Origin: Tanypteryx hageni
Lineage: Eukaryota > Arthropoda > Insecta > Odonata > Petaluridae
Length of the DNA: 64,000 bases
Reading direction: 5' to 3'
NCBI GenBank assembly: GCA_028673005.1
Contig: CM054118.1
Location: forward strand, 3,121,410-3,185,409
In this document: one piece after another, positions 1-10,854 of the stretch
How positions within the stretch are numbered: position 1 is the first letter of the stretch
Layout: the number at the start of each line of letters is the position of its first letter
Program-made: the position numbers and the translations under genes
The notes under the pieces: generated by a model
The model's input: only the letters and a program-made list of their open reading frames with translations
Databases searched by the model: none
What the model was told of the DNA's origin: nothing

Positions 1-128
1 GATGAAGAAAATAGGAAGAATGTAGATGAGGAGTGGAGATACATCCATAGCAACATTAAAGATGTAATGGAAAAGAAGGTAGGAAAGATAACGGGTGAAA
101 GAACAAAAAACCCTGGATCACAGCAGCC

Positions 129-1994
129 ATGCTGCAAAAAATGGAAGAGCGGAGAAAGTGGAAGAACATAAACACTGAAGAAGGCCAAAGAAAGTACAAG
201 GAGTTAAATAATGCTTTAAGAAGGGAAACAGATAAAGCCAGAGAACAGTGGATAAATGAGAAATGCGAGGAGATTGTCGAATGTGAAAGAATTTGTAGAA
301 CAGACCTCATGTATAGCAAAGCAAGGGAACTATTCAAGAAAAAGGCAAGAAAGATAGGACGTAAAGGAATCATGAACAAAAGTGGTAAAATAGTATCGGA
401 GCCAGACAATGTAAAGAATGTCTGGAAAGAATACATTGAGGTTCTGTATGACAAAGAAGGAAAGCCAAGAAATATTGAATTAAATGAAGAAGAGGATGTG
501 GAAGAAGATCAGCTAGGACCAAGTATTCTCGAGTCTGAAGTTAAAAGAGCAATTGATGACATGAAAAGAAGAAAGGCTGTTGGGAGTGATGATATACCCG
601 TGGACGTTCTTAAGGTTTTAGGGTCTAAAGCAGTTAAGCAACTCACAAAATTTTTTAACCAAGTATATGATACTGGCGTATGGCCTGAAGATTTTTTAGA
701 TGTTGTGATGGTACCACTGGAAAAAAAGAACAATGCAAAATGTTGTAAGGATTACAGAACTATTAGTTTAATTTCTCATACAGCTAAAGTTCTAACCAGA
801 ATAATAACCAAAAGAATTGAATGTAAAATAGAAAAGGAGCTGCAAGATAATCAGTTTGGTTTTAGAAGAGGAAGGGGGACTAGAGATGCTATAGGATGTA
901 TGAGGATGATGATAGAAAGAGCGCTAGAAGTCAATAAAGATATGTATTTTTGTTTTGTAGATTGGGAGAAAGCTTTTGACCGAGTGAAATGGGATAAGAT
1001 GCTGGGTATTTTAAACAAAATAGGAATAGATTGGAAAGATAAAAGACTGCTTAAAAACCTTTACTTTGATCAAAAGATTAGAGTCAGGGTTGAAGGAGAA
1101 GAAACAGAAAGTACTTCAATAGGGAGGGGAGTGAGGCAGGGTTGTCCTATTTCACCAGCGATATTTAATATGTATGCAGAAACAATAACAGAAGAAGCGT
1201 TGATGGAAGAGAAAGGATTTAAGATAGGAGGTGAAAGTATTACCACCATTAAATACGCAGATGATCAGGGCTTAATAGCAGAAGGCGAGAAAGAGCTTCA
1301 GAGGATGACAGACAGACTAGTTGAGGTTGGCCAACAATATGGAATGAAGATCAATACAGAAAAAACGAAAGTCATGGTGGTTTCAAAGGAACATAAAGAA
1401 TTAAATATAATGGTAAATGGCCAAAAATTGGAACAAGTAAGTAGTTTCAAATATCTCGGCAGTATTTTAGCACAGGATGGAAGTAGTACACAGGACATCA
1501 GAAGTAGGATTGCAATGGCAAAAGCAGCATTTAACGATAAGAAGGAGCTTCTCACAAGCAAGAAAATAAATCTAGAAACAAGGAAGAAATTAGCAAAATG
1601 CTACATATGGAGCATAGCTCTTTATGGTGCAGAGACGTGGACGATAAGGAGAAAGGAGGAAAAATATTTAGAAAGTTTTGAGATGTGGGTATGGAGAAGA
1701 ATGATGAAAGTGAAATGGACAGAGAGGAAGAGAAACGAAGAAGTATTAGAAATGGTGGGAGAAGATAGGATGCTAATAAAAACAATCAGGAAAAGAAAAG
1801 CAAATTGGATAGGGCACATATTGAGAAGACAGTGTCTACAAAGGACGATCTTAGAAGGAAAAATTAGTGGAAAAAGAGGAAGAGGGAGAAAAAGAATAGG
1901 AATATTAGATAATATAAAGCAGGGATATACTACTTATAGAGGTATAAAAGAGGCTTCTAGGGAGAGAGAGAAATGGAGGCAGCGATTCAGTTAA
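129..1994 (+). CDS. Reverse transcriptase of RTE-type LINE A (copy 1), open for 621 codons
   Basis: Open RT frame with intact catalytic motifs. The palm Asp lies in FVDWEKAFD (Asp about residue 278). GVRQGCPIS is at about 334 and the YADDQ active site at about 376-380. After the RT comes a thumb/C-terminal region with YLGS, ALYGAETW, a W-rich segment and GHILRR, typical of RTE-type proteins. The first Met is internal: homologous sequence in copy 2 continues upstream into the endonuclease, and a 1-bp deletion near 105 separates the two parts here. The protein would copy element RNA at a nicked target. It has no in-frame stop from 129 to 1994, so this copy is younger or better preserved than the one at 14205-17541. 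It is not expected to be mobile by itself without the endonuclease in frame. Confidence 0.85.
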   Translation: MLQKMEERRKWKNINTEEGQRKYKELNNALRRETDKAREQWINEKCEEIVECERICRTDLMYSKARELFKKKARKIGRKGIMNKSGKIVSEPDNVKNVWKEYIEVLYDKEGKPRNIELNEEEDVEEDQLGPSILESEVKRAIDDMKRRKAVGSDDIPVDVLKVLGSKAVKQLTKFFNQVYDTGVWPEDFLDVVMVPLEKKNNAKCCKDYRTISLISHTAKVLTRIITKRIECKIEKELQDNQFGFRRGRGTRDAIGCMRMMIERALEVNKDMYFCFVDWEKAFDRVKWDKMLGILNKIGIDWKDKRLLKNLYFDQKIRVRVEGEETESTSIGRGVRQGCPISPAIFNMYAETITEEALMEEKGFKIGGESITTIKYADDQGLIAEGEKELQRMTDRLVEVGQQYGMKINTEKTKVMVVSKEHKELNIMVNGQKLEQVSSFKYLGSILAQDGSSTQDIRSRIAMAKAAFNDKKELLTSKKINLETRKKLAKCYIWSIALYGAETWTIRRKEEKYLESFEMWVWRRMMKVKWTERKRNEEVLEMVGEDRMLIKTIRKRKANWIGHILRRQCLQRTILEGKISGKRGRGRKRIGILDNIKQGYTTYRGIKEASREREKWRQRFS

Positions 1995-1997
1995 AAC

Positions 1998-2011
1998 CTG
2001 TCTTCGGACAG
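1998..2011 (+). other. 3' terminal UNCG-tetraloop hairpin of RTE family A
   Basis: CTGTC-TTCG-GACAG forms a perfect 5-bp stem closed by the very stable cUUCGg tetraloop. It sits just before the (ATG)n tail and four bases after the RT stop codon. The same hairpin is at 17511-17524. It is probably the RNA feature that the RT recognises to start copying (inference). Confidence 0.75.
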
Positions 2012-2030
2012 AAGCATGATGATGATGATA

Positions 2031-2128
2031 ATACTTATAGAGGTATAAAAGAGGCTTCTAGGGAGAGAGAGAGATGGAGGCGCAGATTCAGCTTAAACCT
2101 GTCTTCGAACATCAACATGATGATGATG
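2031..2128 (+). repeat. Second, 5'-truncated RTE-A 3' end in tandem
   Basis: About 98 bp that repeat 1930-2030 (last codons of the RT, 3' UTR, (ATG)n) with substitutions, offset by about 101 bp. The tetraloop hairpin at 2099-2112 has lost its pairing on the 3' side. It is either a short new insertion into the first copy's ATG tail or a tandem duplication. Confidence 0.8.
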
Positions 2129-2139
2129 AGCCTGTATCT

Positions 2140-2710
2140 CTTATACTCTCTTCCCTTCCTGTCTATCTAAATGTACTTTATCTCCCTTCCTCTCCTATCT
2201 CTCCCACGCTCCCTCTCTTTCTCTCCATCCCTGTCTCTCCCTCCCTCTCTGCCCCTCCTCACCACATCCCTCTCTCACACCCTCCCTCTCTTCCTCTCCC
2301 TCCCTCTCTCTCCATTCCTGTCCCTCCCGCCATCATTTCTCCTCCCCCTCTCTCCCTCCACATACTCCCATTACTATCTCCACCTCCCTCCCTCTCTCCC
2401 CGTCACTCTCTCTCTCCCCGTCACTCTCACTCTCCCCGTCACTCTCTCTCTCTCTCCCCGTCACACTCTCTACCTGTCACTCTCTCCCCGTCTCTCTCTC
2501 CCCGTCTCTGTCTCCCCGTCTCTCTCTCCCCATCCCTATCTTCCTCCCTCGCTCTCTTCATCTCCTCTTTCTCTCTCCATATCCATCTCTTCCCCTCTCT
2601 CCTTCCTCCCTATCTTTCCCTTCCTCCATCTTCTCTCTCTCTTTCCCCGTCCCTCTCTCCCCATCCATCTCTTCCTCTCTCTCTTCATCCCTCTCTTCAG
2701 ACTACCTTCG
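2140..2710 (+). repeat. CT/CCCT-rich low-complexity tract
   Basis: About 570 bp of irregular pyrimidine repeats (ctccc, tctctc, cccgtcactctc). The two long open frames here code only Ser/Leu/Pro-rich low-complexity peptide and are not genes. Confidence 0.9.
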
Positions 2711-4159
2711 AGAAATTGCTTTTTTTTCCCATTCAGTTACCCCCTCTCACCGTTTCCCCATTTAATATATTCCAATCCGTATCCAACCTACCCGGTTAAT
2801 GTCGTCTTTTCACGTATGGCCTTCCGCGATATTGGATTTGTGGGAATATATAATTGAAATGATGATTTTCTTTAGCAGCTGAAAGATACGCAAGATCCAG
2901 TGAACTGTGGCTAACTTTTTAATGGAAATTTCCTGGAAACGATGGAGTATATCTTTCTCCATGTTTTGATACACTCTCTGTAGTTTGTATTGAGTTACGG
3001 ACGAACATTTACCCAAGACGGTCTAAACATAAAGAATAATCGTAGAAAAAATATTTTCTTACTTGTAAATTTGTGCAGGTCTTTTAATGTTTGCAGCGAC
3101 TCCCACAAATATAATTAATTCACCTATTATTTTAATAAGTTTCAGTTTATATGTGTGCAGAGTTGAAGATGGATATCTCGAACCCCTAAAACTTGAATGT
3201 TTGAGTAATCCAAGTGGGTGTTATTCCCACAACTATTCATGTATATTAAATCTCAGGTTTCGATAATTCGAATCTATTATGCCTTTCTTTGAGATATGTC
3301 TTATGGAGGCTGGACTGTATTTACATTGCTGTATCGATATGTTTTGCTCTAACACACATTTTACGAAATATTAACTAAACTCACAAGTTATTTTTTTTCT
3401 AAAGTTCTATTTTTGTTCATAATTTAAAGATACACTTACTCTATATTATGATATCGTTTCTGAGCGATCATAACTATTTTTATGGCATTCCATTCATTTT
3501 TTCCATTGCGACGGATGACGGGTATGTTTTTTTTGCTTCGTCAGTCTTCGGTCCCAGGTTTTTTTCGTTTGCGGTCCTGTGAGCACACCAACACCATCAG
3601 ATCTATTTTATCCATTCGGGAGATTTTTTTATTCACGGACCAGTATGTTTTTCTATTTTCGAGGTTTCGTTTTCATTCTTTTCTCTTACTCCCTCTAATT
3701 CTCTCACCTTTAGTTGTCTACCTCTTTCTCTCTGTCTAAAGTCATTGATCTGTCTGTCTGTCTTTCTCTTCCACTTTTTCGCCCCCCTGCCAACCCTTTT
3801 TCCTCTTTATACTTTCCATTTGCCATTCAATTGTTTTGAAATTCAAATTAGCCCTTTAAAAAAGTCGCTTGTTTTGCTTTGGGGATTTATTTCGACTGTA
3901 TATTTTTTGCTTACTTTCTTTTCGTTCGTCTATTTTCAGCTACCAAACTTTCCGATCAATTTTTCATATCGCTCATTGTCGGTTCTTTTTAGTTTTTTCG
4001 AAGGTGTCATTTGACTTTTTCGCAGTCTTTTTTAGCCGGTGTACCGTAATTGCTTGGGAAAAACTCCTGATTTTTAGTGTTCTTTTGAACGTTTTAAAAG
4101 ATCTTATTCTGTTTTCAGCTATCTTTAGCTAGTATGTGGAACACCTAAACCTGTACTAC
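2711..4159. other. AT-rich intergenic stretch, no gene seen
   Basis: No recognisable protein, RNA gene or repeat family. The open frames here are short and T-rich with no known motif. Confidence 0.6.
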
Positions 4160-4161
4160 CT

Positions 4162-4310
4162 CTAATGAAGTTTTATGGCATTAGCTGGAGAGTTCGTAAC
4201 ATGTTCGGCCGCCTTCCTTTGAATGCTGCGACAGTTAACCGTGATGATATTTAATTTATGGCTATTGCTACGTAACGATGCCTCACGCGCTACTGAATTA
4301 TTATTATTAT
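4162..4310 (-). pseudogene. Short CR1-type endonuclease N-terminal fragment
   Basis: The minus frame contains HKLNIITVNCRSIQRKAAEH, which matches the start of the endonuclease in the CR1 copies here (EKLNVVVLNFRSIRRKIAEF). It lies just beyond the 3' end of the next CR1 copy and is a separate remnant. It is preceded by a short ATT repeat. Confidence 0.55.
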
Positions 4311-4699
4311 TTATTGTTTCCTTGTCCTTCCTATTACGTCGACTATCTCTACATCTACATAATACCCTGCAAGACACATTTTTGGTGGATGACAGGGGGT
4401 TCAGTGCACCAAGTGTCCATAGTTTTCCAACATTGCCTTTTCCTATTATGTTCACTGATCGTTCTAGGGCAAAATGTTCCTCTATATTATTCTATTCTAC
4501 AATCGATCTCGCGAATCTTGTTCTCGCTATCCTGCCTTCCGTGATACGTCCGCTCTTTATAAGACCTACTATCTCAATCGCTAGTCCCTCCGAACTAAAT
4601 TTTTCCAGTAGTTTAAATCTAGCTTACGTTCCTCTAACGATGTCCATATCAGATTTTCTATTAATGATGTTACGTTTTGTTTATTATCGCAATTCCCCT

Positions 4700-6190
4700 T
4701 TACAAATCTGCTTCCCTGCTCCGAACCTTTTCTATCTTGTTAGTAGATCCCTTTTCGTAGGGATTCCACACAGCTGAGGCATATTCGACCTGCGGTCGAA
4801 CCAAGGATAAATAACATAATTCTTTCACATTTTCGGAACTATTTCGAACTATTCTCCAGAAGGCCAGACTTTTATTAGCGGCATCTATCAATCGGCGAAT
4901 GTGGTTGTTCGACGAGAGATCACGATGGATCGTGACTCCGAGATATTTAATCGAGTCTGAAACTGGGATCTCTACTCCGTCCAACGAATAATTAATATCC
5001 AACGAGATACTCTTGGTTCTTCAGACGTTGATGACGCAGCTTTTCTGGTTGATCTGTAATTGCAATTCCTTACACTATGCAGAAATAGCTTCTAGGTTAG
5101 TTTGTAGATACAGGTCGTCTTTCGGATTGCATATTTCTCTATAGATGACGGTGTCGTTCGCGAAAAGCATTATTTTACTTCTGACTACTGAGTTGATATC
5201 GTTTATATAAATTAGAAATAATAACGGACCAATTACATTACCCTGCGGAACGCCAGAGAAAACCTCCACTAAGTTCTAATATTTCGCATCTATAACAACC
5301 TTCTGCTTCCTATGATAAAAAAATTCACGGATCTAACTAACGATGTTAGAATTAAATCCTAAGTTTTCTAATTTGGTTATTAATTATCTGTGAGGTACTT
5401 TATCAAAGGCTCTCTTAAAATCTATGAAAATGTGTTTTTGACTAATTGAAGGAGAGAATGCTCGCAGAATGTATCAATTAATGCCTCACAAGATTCGCGT
5501 TCTTTATTTCTAGATTTGAAACAGGATTTCCGAATCAATCGAATGTATAAAGTCACCATCGACTATAATGATTCCGTCTTGATTTATTAGTCTAAGCTTT
5601 GATAGTTGTTTCTCGAGATTTAAAATACAATCTACACCAGCATTAGGTGGCCTGTAAAACGAGAATAAGAACACCTTTTTGGAGCCTACTTTGCCTATGC
5701 GGCACCAAACACTCTCGATATCTTCGTCACCTATCTATTCTCACTGCTATCGTGCTTATCGCTAACCGCTTTGAAAACCCCCTCGCCCGATCTATTAGCG
5801 CGATCCTTTCTATAGACACCATATTCTCTAGGGAATATTTCCTGATTCTGAATCTCATCCGTTAACCAACTTTCTGTGCCTACCACGACGTTGGCGTGCA
5901 GACTGCGAATAATATACTGGAACTCAGCAATTTTCCTACGGATGCTGCGCCAGTTCAGTACGACGACGTTTAATTTCTCACTATCACTTTCTCAAATTAA
6001 TCTCACACTTGACTTTCTCTTCCACTCTAAAACTACATGCACTCCCATCACAATCATTCGCACGACTTTTTAGCATCGCATCAAAATTGGAATTGCCACC
6101 CGTTGCACCATTTACGGAACATTCTATCAATGACCTATCGCGAAATTGGTGCTGCGTTTTACTCTCTTGTATTACTTGCATTTACCTCAC
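4700..6190 (-). pseudogene. CR1 ORF2 remnant (endonuclease and RT) of copy C2
   Basis: Broken ORF2. The RT C-terminal part at 4700-5002 has KYLGVTIHRDLS and LVRPQVEYASAVW. The piece at 5075-5269 has SGVPQGNVIGPLLF and the active-site box at 5153-5164, which reads FAND instead of FADD, so a catalytic Asp is lost. Near 5430-5445 the frame jumps from RT (DFK.AFDKVPH) to endonuclease sequence, removing about 1.2 kb relative to the copy at 23017-26758. The N-terminal linker with HQFRDRSLIECSV is at 5984-6181. Frameshifts and stops separate all parts. Confidence 0.8.
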
Positions 6191-6253
6191 GCTCGGAGTA
6201 TATTCTATCATAAGATAATCTATCGGGATTCTTATTGTCTTCAAACGCATCGA

Positions 6254-6681
6254 TTATCTACTTTCCCAAAACTGACCTGCACTCTGCCCTACTCTCCAGC
6301 CTGAAAAATCCCTACTGTGCTCGAGAATCCTACGCGCTACTCTCTGAGCCGATTTGGGCGTGTAGTGAACAGCAGAGTGATACAGTGGTGCTCTGCAGGA
6401 TTCTATATTCGGTCGTAGGTTGACGAAGTCCACTCCCAAGGTCCGACGAAAATTCCACAGCCTTCAGTTCAGACAGTCAACCCTACTCCAAACCTCAGAA
6501 CCGCGGTCAATCCTAGGTACTATACTGCAGACAGTAAGCCGCACATCGGAACCCGACTCCTCTCGGACACGTGCAACCTCAGAGTCCAAGTCCTTAAAAG
6601 AACTCCTCGGACCCGCGCTTCGAGGCGTTGTTAGTCCCAACATGGACCACCACTAGCAGCCGAGTTCAACCTGTCGCCACT
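6254..6681 (-). pseudogene. CR1 ORF1, C-terminal half (esterase-like), copy C2
   Basis: The minus frame covers HVGTNN, then SIVPRIDRG-type sequence, and ends with VDFVNLRPNIESCRAPLYHS and RRILEHSRDF. It matches the C-terminal half of the ORF1 at 23059-23643, which has an SGNH-esterase-like layout (family known from CR1 ORF1s). The GTND block is GTNN and the usual final D-x-x-H is not present. The N-terminal half lies at 11023-11608, beyond the Jockey insertion. Confidence 0.75.
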
Positions 6682-6692
6682 ATCGCTTCTCT
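6682..6692 (+). repeat. Target-site duplication, left copy (Jockey insertion)
   Basis: ATCGCTTCTCT here and ATTGCTTCTCT at 11012-11022, 10 of 11 bases identical. Together they flank the GC-rich element. Each is the CR1 ORF1 sequence at the point where the ORF is broken. Confidence 0.8.
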
Positions 6693-6826
6693 GACGCTGT
6701 AAGAGAGCTAATTTGATTAAATCGTACTCACGCAATATTGTGCTTTCTTAGCGTTTGAGCGATAGGAGAAGACGGCTCAACGGCCAATAAGAGGGAGTTG
6801 CTGCTTGAACGCTCTTTTCGGAAAGA

Positions 6827-7860
6827 ATGAGCAATAATCCCGCAGCCGGGCTTGAGGAGACTAAGTGCAAGTTCACCGCCAACCGCTCACTATCAAAAGA
6901 AAGAAGCCCCGCCATAAGCCAGCGGTGCTCTTCTAAGAGCAGCTGTGGAGATAACGGCACCGCTAATGACGGCTCATCTATGAGCCAGGCCGCCCCCGTG
7001 AGACAAAATCCCGCCCAGACCCCTCAGGCATCGAAAAACAATGCGCAGGTCAATGACCCCACGCGCCGCTCTGCGGTCTTCCTCACAGCCAAGAAGACGC
7101 TCCTCAAGAGCCGGCGCCTAGAGCAGGCGATGATTATCCCAACCAGCAACCGCTACGCCCCCCTCCTCCAACAGAAAGCGGAGCTGCAACCCTTCACCTC
7201 CGAGGCGATGGAAACCACGAAAGATCCCCTCCATAGGGACCCCCCGCAAACCGACTAACGTAGTATACGATATATGCTCGACAAAAGTCCTGCGCAGCAT
7301 CGTCAGAGGGACAGTAAAGGACCAGGGATTCACTGACGCTCCGACGAAAGAGAAGAACGGCCTCCGCATCACCCTGAAAAACATGGAGGACTACCATGCC
7401 GTTAGGGCATATAACAAGACCCAGCTATCGACGAGCAACATGAATGGTGAAAAAACGGCCCTTTTCACCATCCATGGCTTCGACCCCGAAGACAGTCCGG
7501 AGGAAATCCATGAGAGACTGGACGCGCTCGGAGTGACCGTGCGCAGAGTGCGGAATCTCCGCAGAGAGAAATCAACGTCGCCATCCAGCATCTTTGTGGC
7601 CACCGTCGCGGCTACCCCGAATGACCACCCAAGCGCATTTGCGGAATTAAGGCAATCAGCAATGTGCTGGTGTACATACGGAAATACCGTTACCATCGCC
7701 CGCAGATGTGCTACGGCTGCAGCCGGTTTGGGCATTACTCTGCACAATGCACCGCACTCCCGCGGTGCAACAAATGCGCCGGCCCGTACTTCGGCAAGGA
7801 CTGCCAGAATCCGTGAGACCTTCCCGTGAAGTGCTGTAATTGCCAGGGCGACCACACCCC
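6827..7860 (+). pseudogene. Jockey-type ORF1 (gag) with zinc knuckles, broken
   Basis: Frame 1 (6827-7258) is a Ser/Ala/Gln-rich N-terminal region ending near SNRYAPLLQ. A shifted frame (7383 on) has TIHGFDPEDSPEEIHERL and VRRVRNLRR, like the RNA-binding part of Jockey/R1 gags. Back in the first frame at 7709 comes a perfect CCHC knuckle, CYGCSRFGHYSAQC. A second knuckle has Tyr in place of His (CNKCAGPYFGKDC), and a third starts CCNCQGDH after an in-frame TGA near 7814. The product would bind element RNA. At least two frameshifts and one stop inactivate it. Confidence 0.75.
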
Positions 7861-8353
7861 CTTCTTCCCAGTGTTAGAGAAAGAGATGCTGAAGATGACT
7901 CAGAGGAAGACGCCGCCATATCAGCGCCCCGCACCAGCAGCCCTTAAGCAGCCCTTAAGCAGCCGTATCCCTCCCTGGAGGTGCAGAATGACTGGGGCAA
8001 AGGAAACGCCGCCCGTCCCTCGCCAACGCAGAAGTCGACGCCAAAGCAGCGGCTGTCCATTCTACCACCTCCACCGAGAGAGGAGGACTTCCCCTCCCTC
8101 CCGTAGGCCCGTCCGGCGCAGAAGTAATCTGCGGCCGAACCCCGCAACCCCCTCCGAAAGGCCGTCCTCGGCAGAAGGGCGAAGCGAGTCGCCGCAGCAC
8201 CGTCTACGGAGCAGAAGCAGCTTCCCGTTGGCCTACTGACGGCCATCCACTCCCTCACGGCCGCCACGGCGGTAATGCAGCAGCAGATGGAGTAGCAGAT
8301 GCAGCAGCAACAGACCCTATTGCAGGGCATATTGGCGCAACTCTCCCAACTGC

Positions 8354-9310
8354 TTGACATTCATCCCTAGGAAGCAGAAGCCGCACACCGCAGTCGTCGC
8401 GTGGAACACGGCGGGCGACTTCCGGGAGGAAACGTCGGAATTGTTGCAATTCCTGCGGAGACAGGGCATTGCTGCCTCCCTACTGCAGGAGACTCATCTC
8501 CAAAACTCCACCCCATGGAAGATGCCTGGCTTCCGCATCTTACGGAACGAAAGGCCGACGCCTTCTGGGGAGAGAGTCTCCGGAGGCACCGCCATTCTCG
8601 TCTCGGTGGACATCGAAGGCTCGGAGCTGCAAATTCCTGCCCTTCAGACGCTCGAGGCCACTGCAGTCCTCATTCGAACCCCCAAAGGCTACCTCCCGCT
8701 CGTCTTGACCTATCTTTCGCTCTCGAGAGATTTTGTTGCAGACGACATAGACGCCGTCTCCAACCTTGGCTACCCGATCCTGATGGAGGGGGGTTTGAAT
8801 GCCAAGCACGGGAGTTTGCATTCTAAGGACGTCAACACCAGAGGGAGACGCCTTCGCGCCTGGGCTGACGCTGCGGGAGTCGACATCTCGGGCCCGGACC
8901 AACCCACTCACTTCAGCCCTGCCGGCGCGGGAAATGTCCTAGACATTTTCCTCCATCGCGGCTTTCAAACGTCGCTCCATCGGCGCTCTTCATGGGAGGC
9001 CAAATTAGCATTCCTTAGCGTGCAGGATGAGTCCATCTGGAGGATGGCGAGGGCACTTCGCTCTGACACCGCCTACGATCCGCCTCTACACCGAAACGAG
9101 ATCACCGCTATCACTCTGGGGGACAAGGCGGAACTGATGGCGGATTACCTCCAGACGACGTTCAGGAACGACTACGCTCAAGAAGAGGAAGCGGCAGCAG
9201 ACACGGAAGAAGAGGCCACCTGCTCCGCCTCCACGACATCCGGCCTCTTCAGAGCCACAAAGGCAGCTCCAGCGACAGAAAGGGTCAGACGCGCCCAGCC
9301 GGTATCCTGA
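8354..9310 (+). pseudogene. Jockey-type ORF2 endonuclease part
   Basis: An APE-type endonuclease is recognisable. WNTAG at the start is followed by LLQETHL, SGGTAILV, a GGLNAKH box (normally GDLNAKH, so an active-site Asp is changed to Gly), RGRRL, PDQPTHF and a DI-type end (VLDIFLHRG). After about residue 215 the sequence continues into spacer that leads to the RT. Part of the expected C-terminal endonuclease segment seems to be missing, since the homologous SDH motif was not found. The frame ends at 9310, before the RT starts. Confidence 0.75.
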
Positions 9311-9399
9311 ATACCCCATCGATCCGCACTACAGCAGCAGATTCTTTTCAGGGCCAAAACACCGAACAAACAGAGGAAGATTCGCCTCCACCCATCATC

Positions 9400-10854
9400 C
9401 CCTCCTCCGACATCGGAGCAGCCCTGAAGCTGCTGAAGAGCAGGAAGGCGCCAGGCCCCGATGGAATCAGGAAGGAGGCCATCCGGCAAATCCCAATGGC
9501 CTTCGGAGCGTGGCTGGTCCTTGTCTTCTCTGCCTGTCTTCGAATCGGCCACTTCTCATTACAATGGAAAGCGGCCATCATTGTCTGAATCCCAAAAACT
9601 AAGGCGTTCAGGGACCCTTCAAAATACTGACCCATCTCCCTGCTCGATGGGCTCGGCAAGCTCTTTGAGCGAAACTTGCTGCCGCATCTCAACCGCCATC
9701 TCGCTGAGAATTCCATCCTTCCTGAGGAGCAGTTCAGCTTACGAGCGACACACGCGACGACGCATCAGCTCGCGAGGTTCTGTAATTTTATAACAGACGC
9801 CTTTTACACCAACCGACACGTCGCTGCCGCATTCTTTGATGTCACCAGGTGTTTCACCGCATGTGGCATCAAGGACTCCTCTGAAAGATGCAGGAATTCG
9901 GTTTTCCGCCCTGGCAGGTTCGAGTTATCGCTTCCTGCCTCAACGGTCGCAGCTTTCGCGTGAGATGGCAACACGCGACTTCCACCGAGAAGACCATCTC
10001 CTTTGGTGTGCCGCATGGGAGTGTCTTTGGGCCGACGTTATACAATGTCTTCACGGCCGACGCCCCCACGGATCTAGAGTGGAATACCCTGTTGGCCTTC
10101 TACGCCGACGACGCTGCCATCCTTTTCCGAATGACGAAGAAGCGGATGGCCGCTGAATACCTTCAGCGCGCCTCCGACGCCCTCATCGTATGGTTTGAGG
10201 CCTCCAAGATACGGGTAAACGCCGCTAAAACGCAGGCAATCATCTTCTCCACCTCCTCCTCGCCGGATCCGGACAGCATTTTGATAGGAGCGGAAGAGGC
10301 AGCGTAGAAAGACACAGCCACATACCTTGGCGTCACCATGGACCGAAAACACCGGTTGGACAGGCGTGCCGCGAGTCGCCCACCGCGCCCTCGGAGTGAA
10401 GCTTGCCCTGGCTCCTCTCTTCCGCAACCGCTTCATGCCGCTGAGGCGAAAGGCGCACATTTACAGAGCCGTCATCCTGTTGATGCTGACATACGCGTCG
10501 CCTGCGTGAGTAGTCTCCTACTCAGTAGGAGCAAAGCTGCTTTCCACCAACTTGAGAAAGCCTGCTTGAGAACGCTGGCAAACAGACGCCTGGCTGTCCC
10601 TCCCGCCGATCTCCGAAACAATGAAGACATCGGCGGCTCGCTTCTGGGAGTCGGTCACCCGCAGGAGAGCCCGGATTCTTCGGGACATAGCCGACGTACG
10701 GCCGCAGCCCTGGGACAGGCACAAGCGGACGTTAGCTTCCAAAGGAGCCGAGGAGGACCTTCCCTCCCAAGCGGAAGAGGACCTGACGGCTGCGGAAGCA
10801 GGCTCTTTTCAGGGCCACAAAAACTACCTCCCCCGGACGATAGGCATCGATTAG
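9400..10854 (+). pseudogene. Jockey-type ORF2 reverse transcriptase part
   Basis: RT fragments occur in order: SRKAPGPDGI; PISLLDGLGKLFE; a palm motif altered to FFDVTRCF; GVPHGSVFGPTLY; and the active site FYADDAA at 10101-10112. TATYLGV and a thumb region follow. Two in-frame TGA codons at 9586-9588 and 9628-9630 look like Trp TGG and Arg CGA codons that mutated. Frameshifts near 9880 and 10310 and a stop at 10306 add to the damage. The catalytic YADD is still there although the gene is dead. Confidence 0.8.

Larger units (their letters stand above)
1..2030 (+). mobile_element. RTE-type LINE, family A, copy 1 (5' part cut by window edge)
   Basis: This is a non-LTR retrotransposon of the type often annotated as endonuclease-reverse transcriptase (RTE/CFDP2-like). 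Its 3' end is a short UTR with a hairpin and an (ATG)n tail at about 2012-2030. The same sequence recurs at 15520-17541 with only scattered differences. The endonuclease lies off the left edge. Compared with the second copy, one A is missing in the A-run near 100-110, so the frame ahead of position 129 is shifted. The clade name is inferred from the RT and C-terminal motifs. Confidence 0.85.

Noticed and set aside
1298..1819. Minus-strand Ser/Leu/Phe-rich ORFs opposite the RTE RT
   Set aside because: Complement of A-rich coding sequence; no independent motif.
2074..2857. Two overlapping long ORFs (228 and 241 codons) in the CT tract
   Set aside because: They code only Ser/Leu/Pro low-complexity peptide because the DNA is a pyrimidine repeat; no domain and both frames open at once.
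8540..8911. Minus-strand ORFs opposite the Jockey endonuclease and gag
   Set aside because: High GC leaves few stops on the opposite strand; they are shadows of the plus-strand ORFs.
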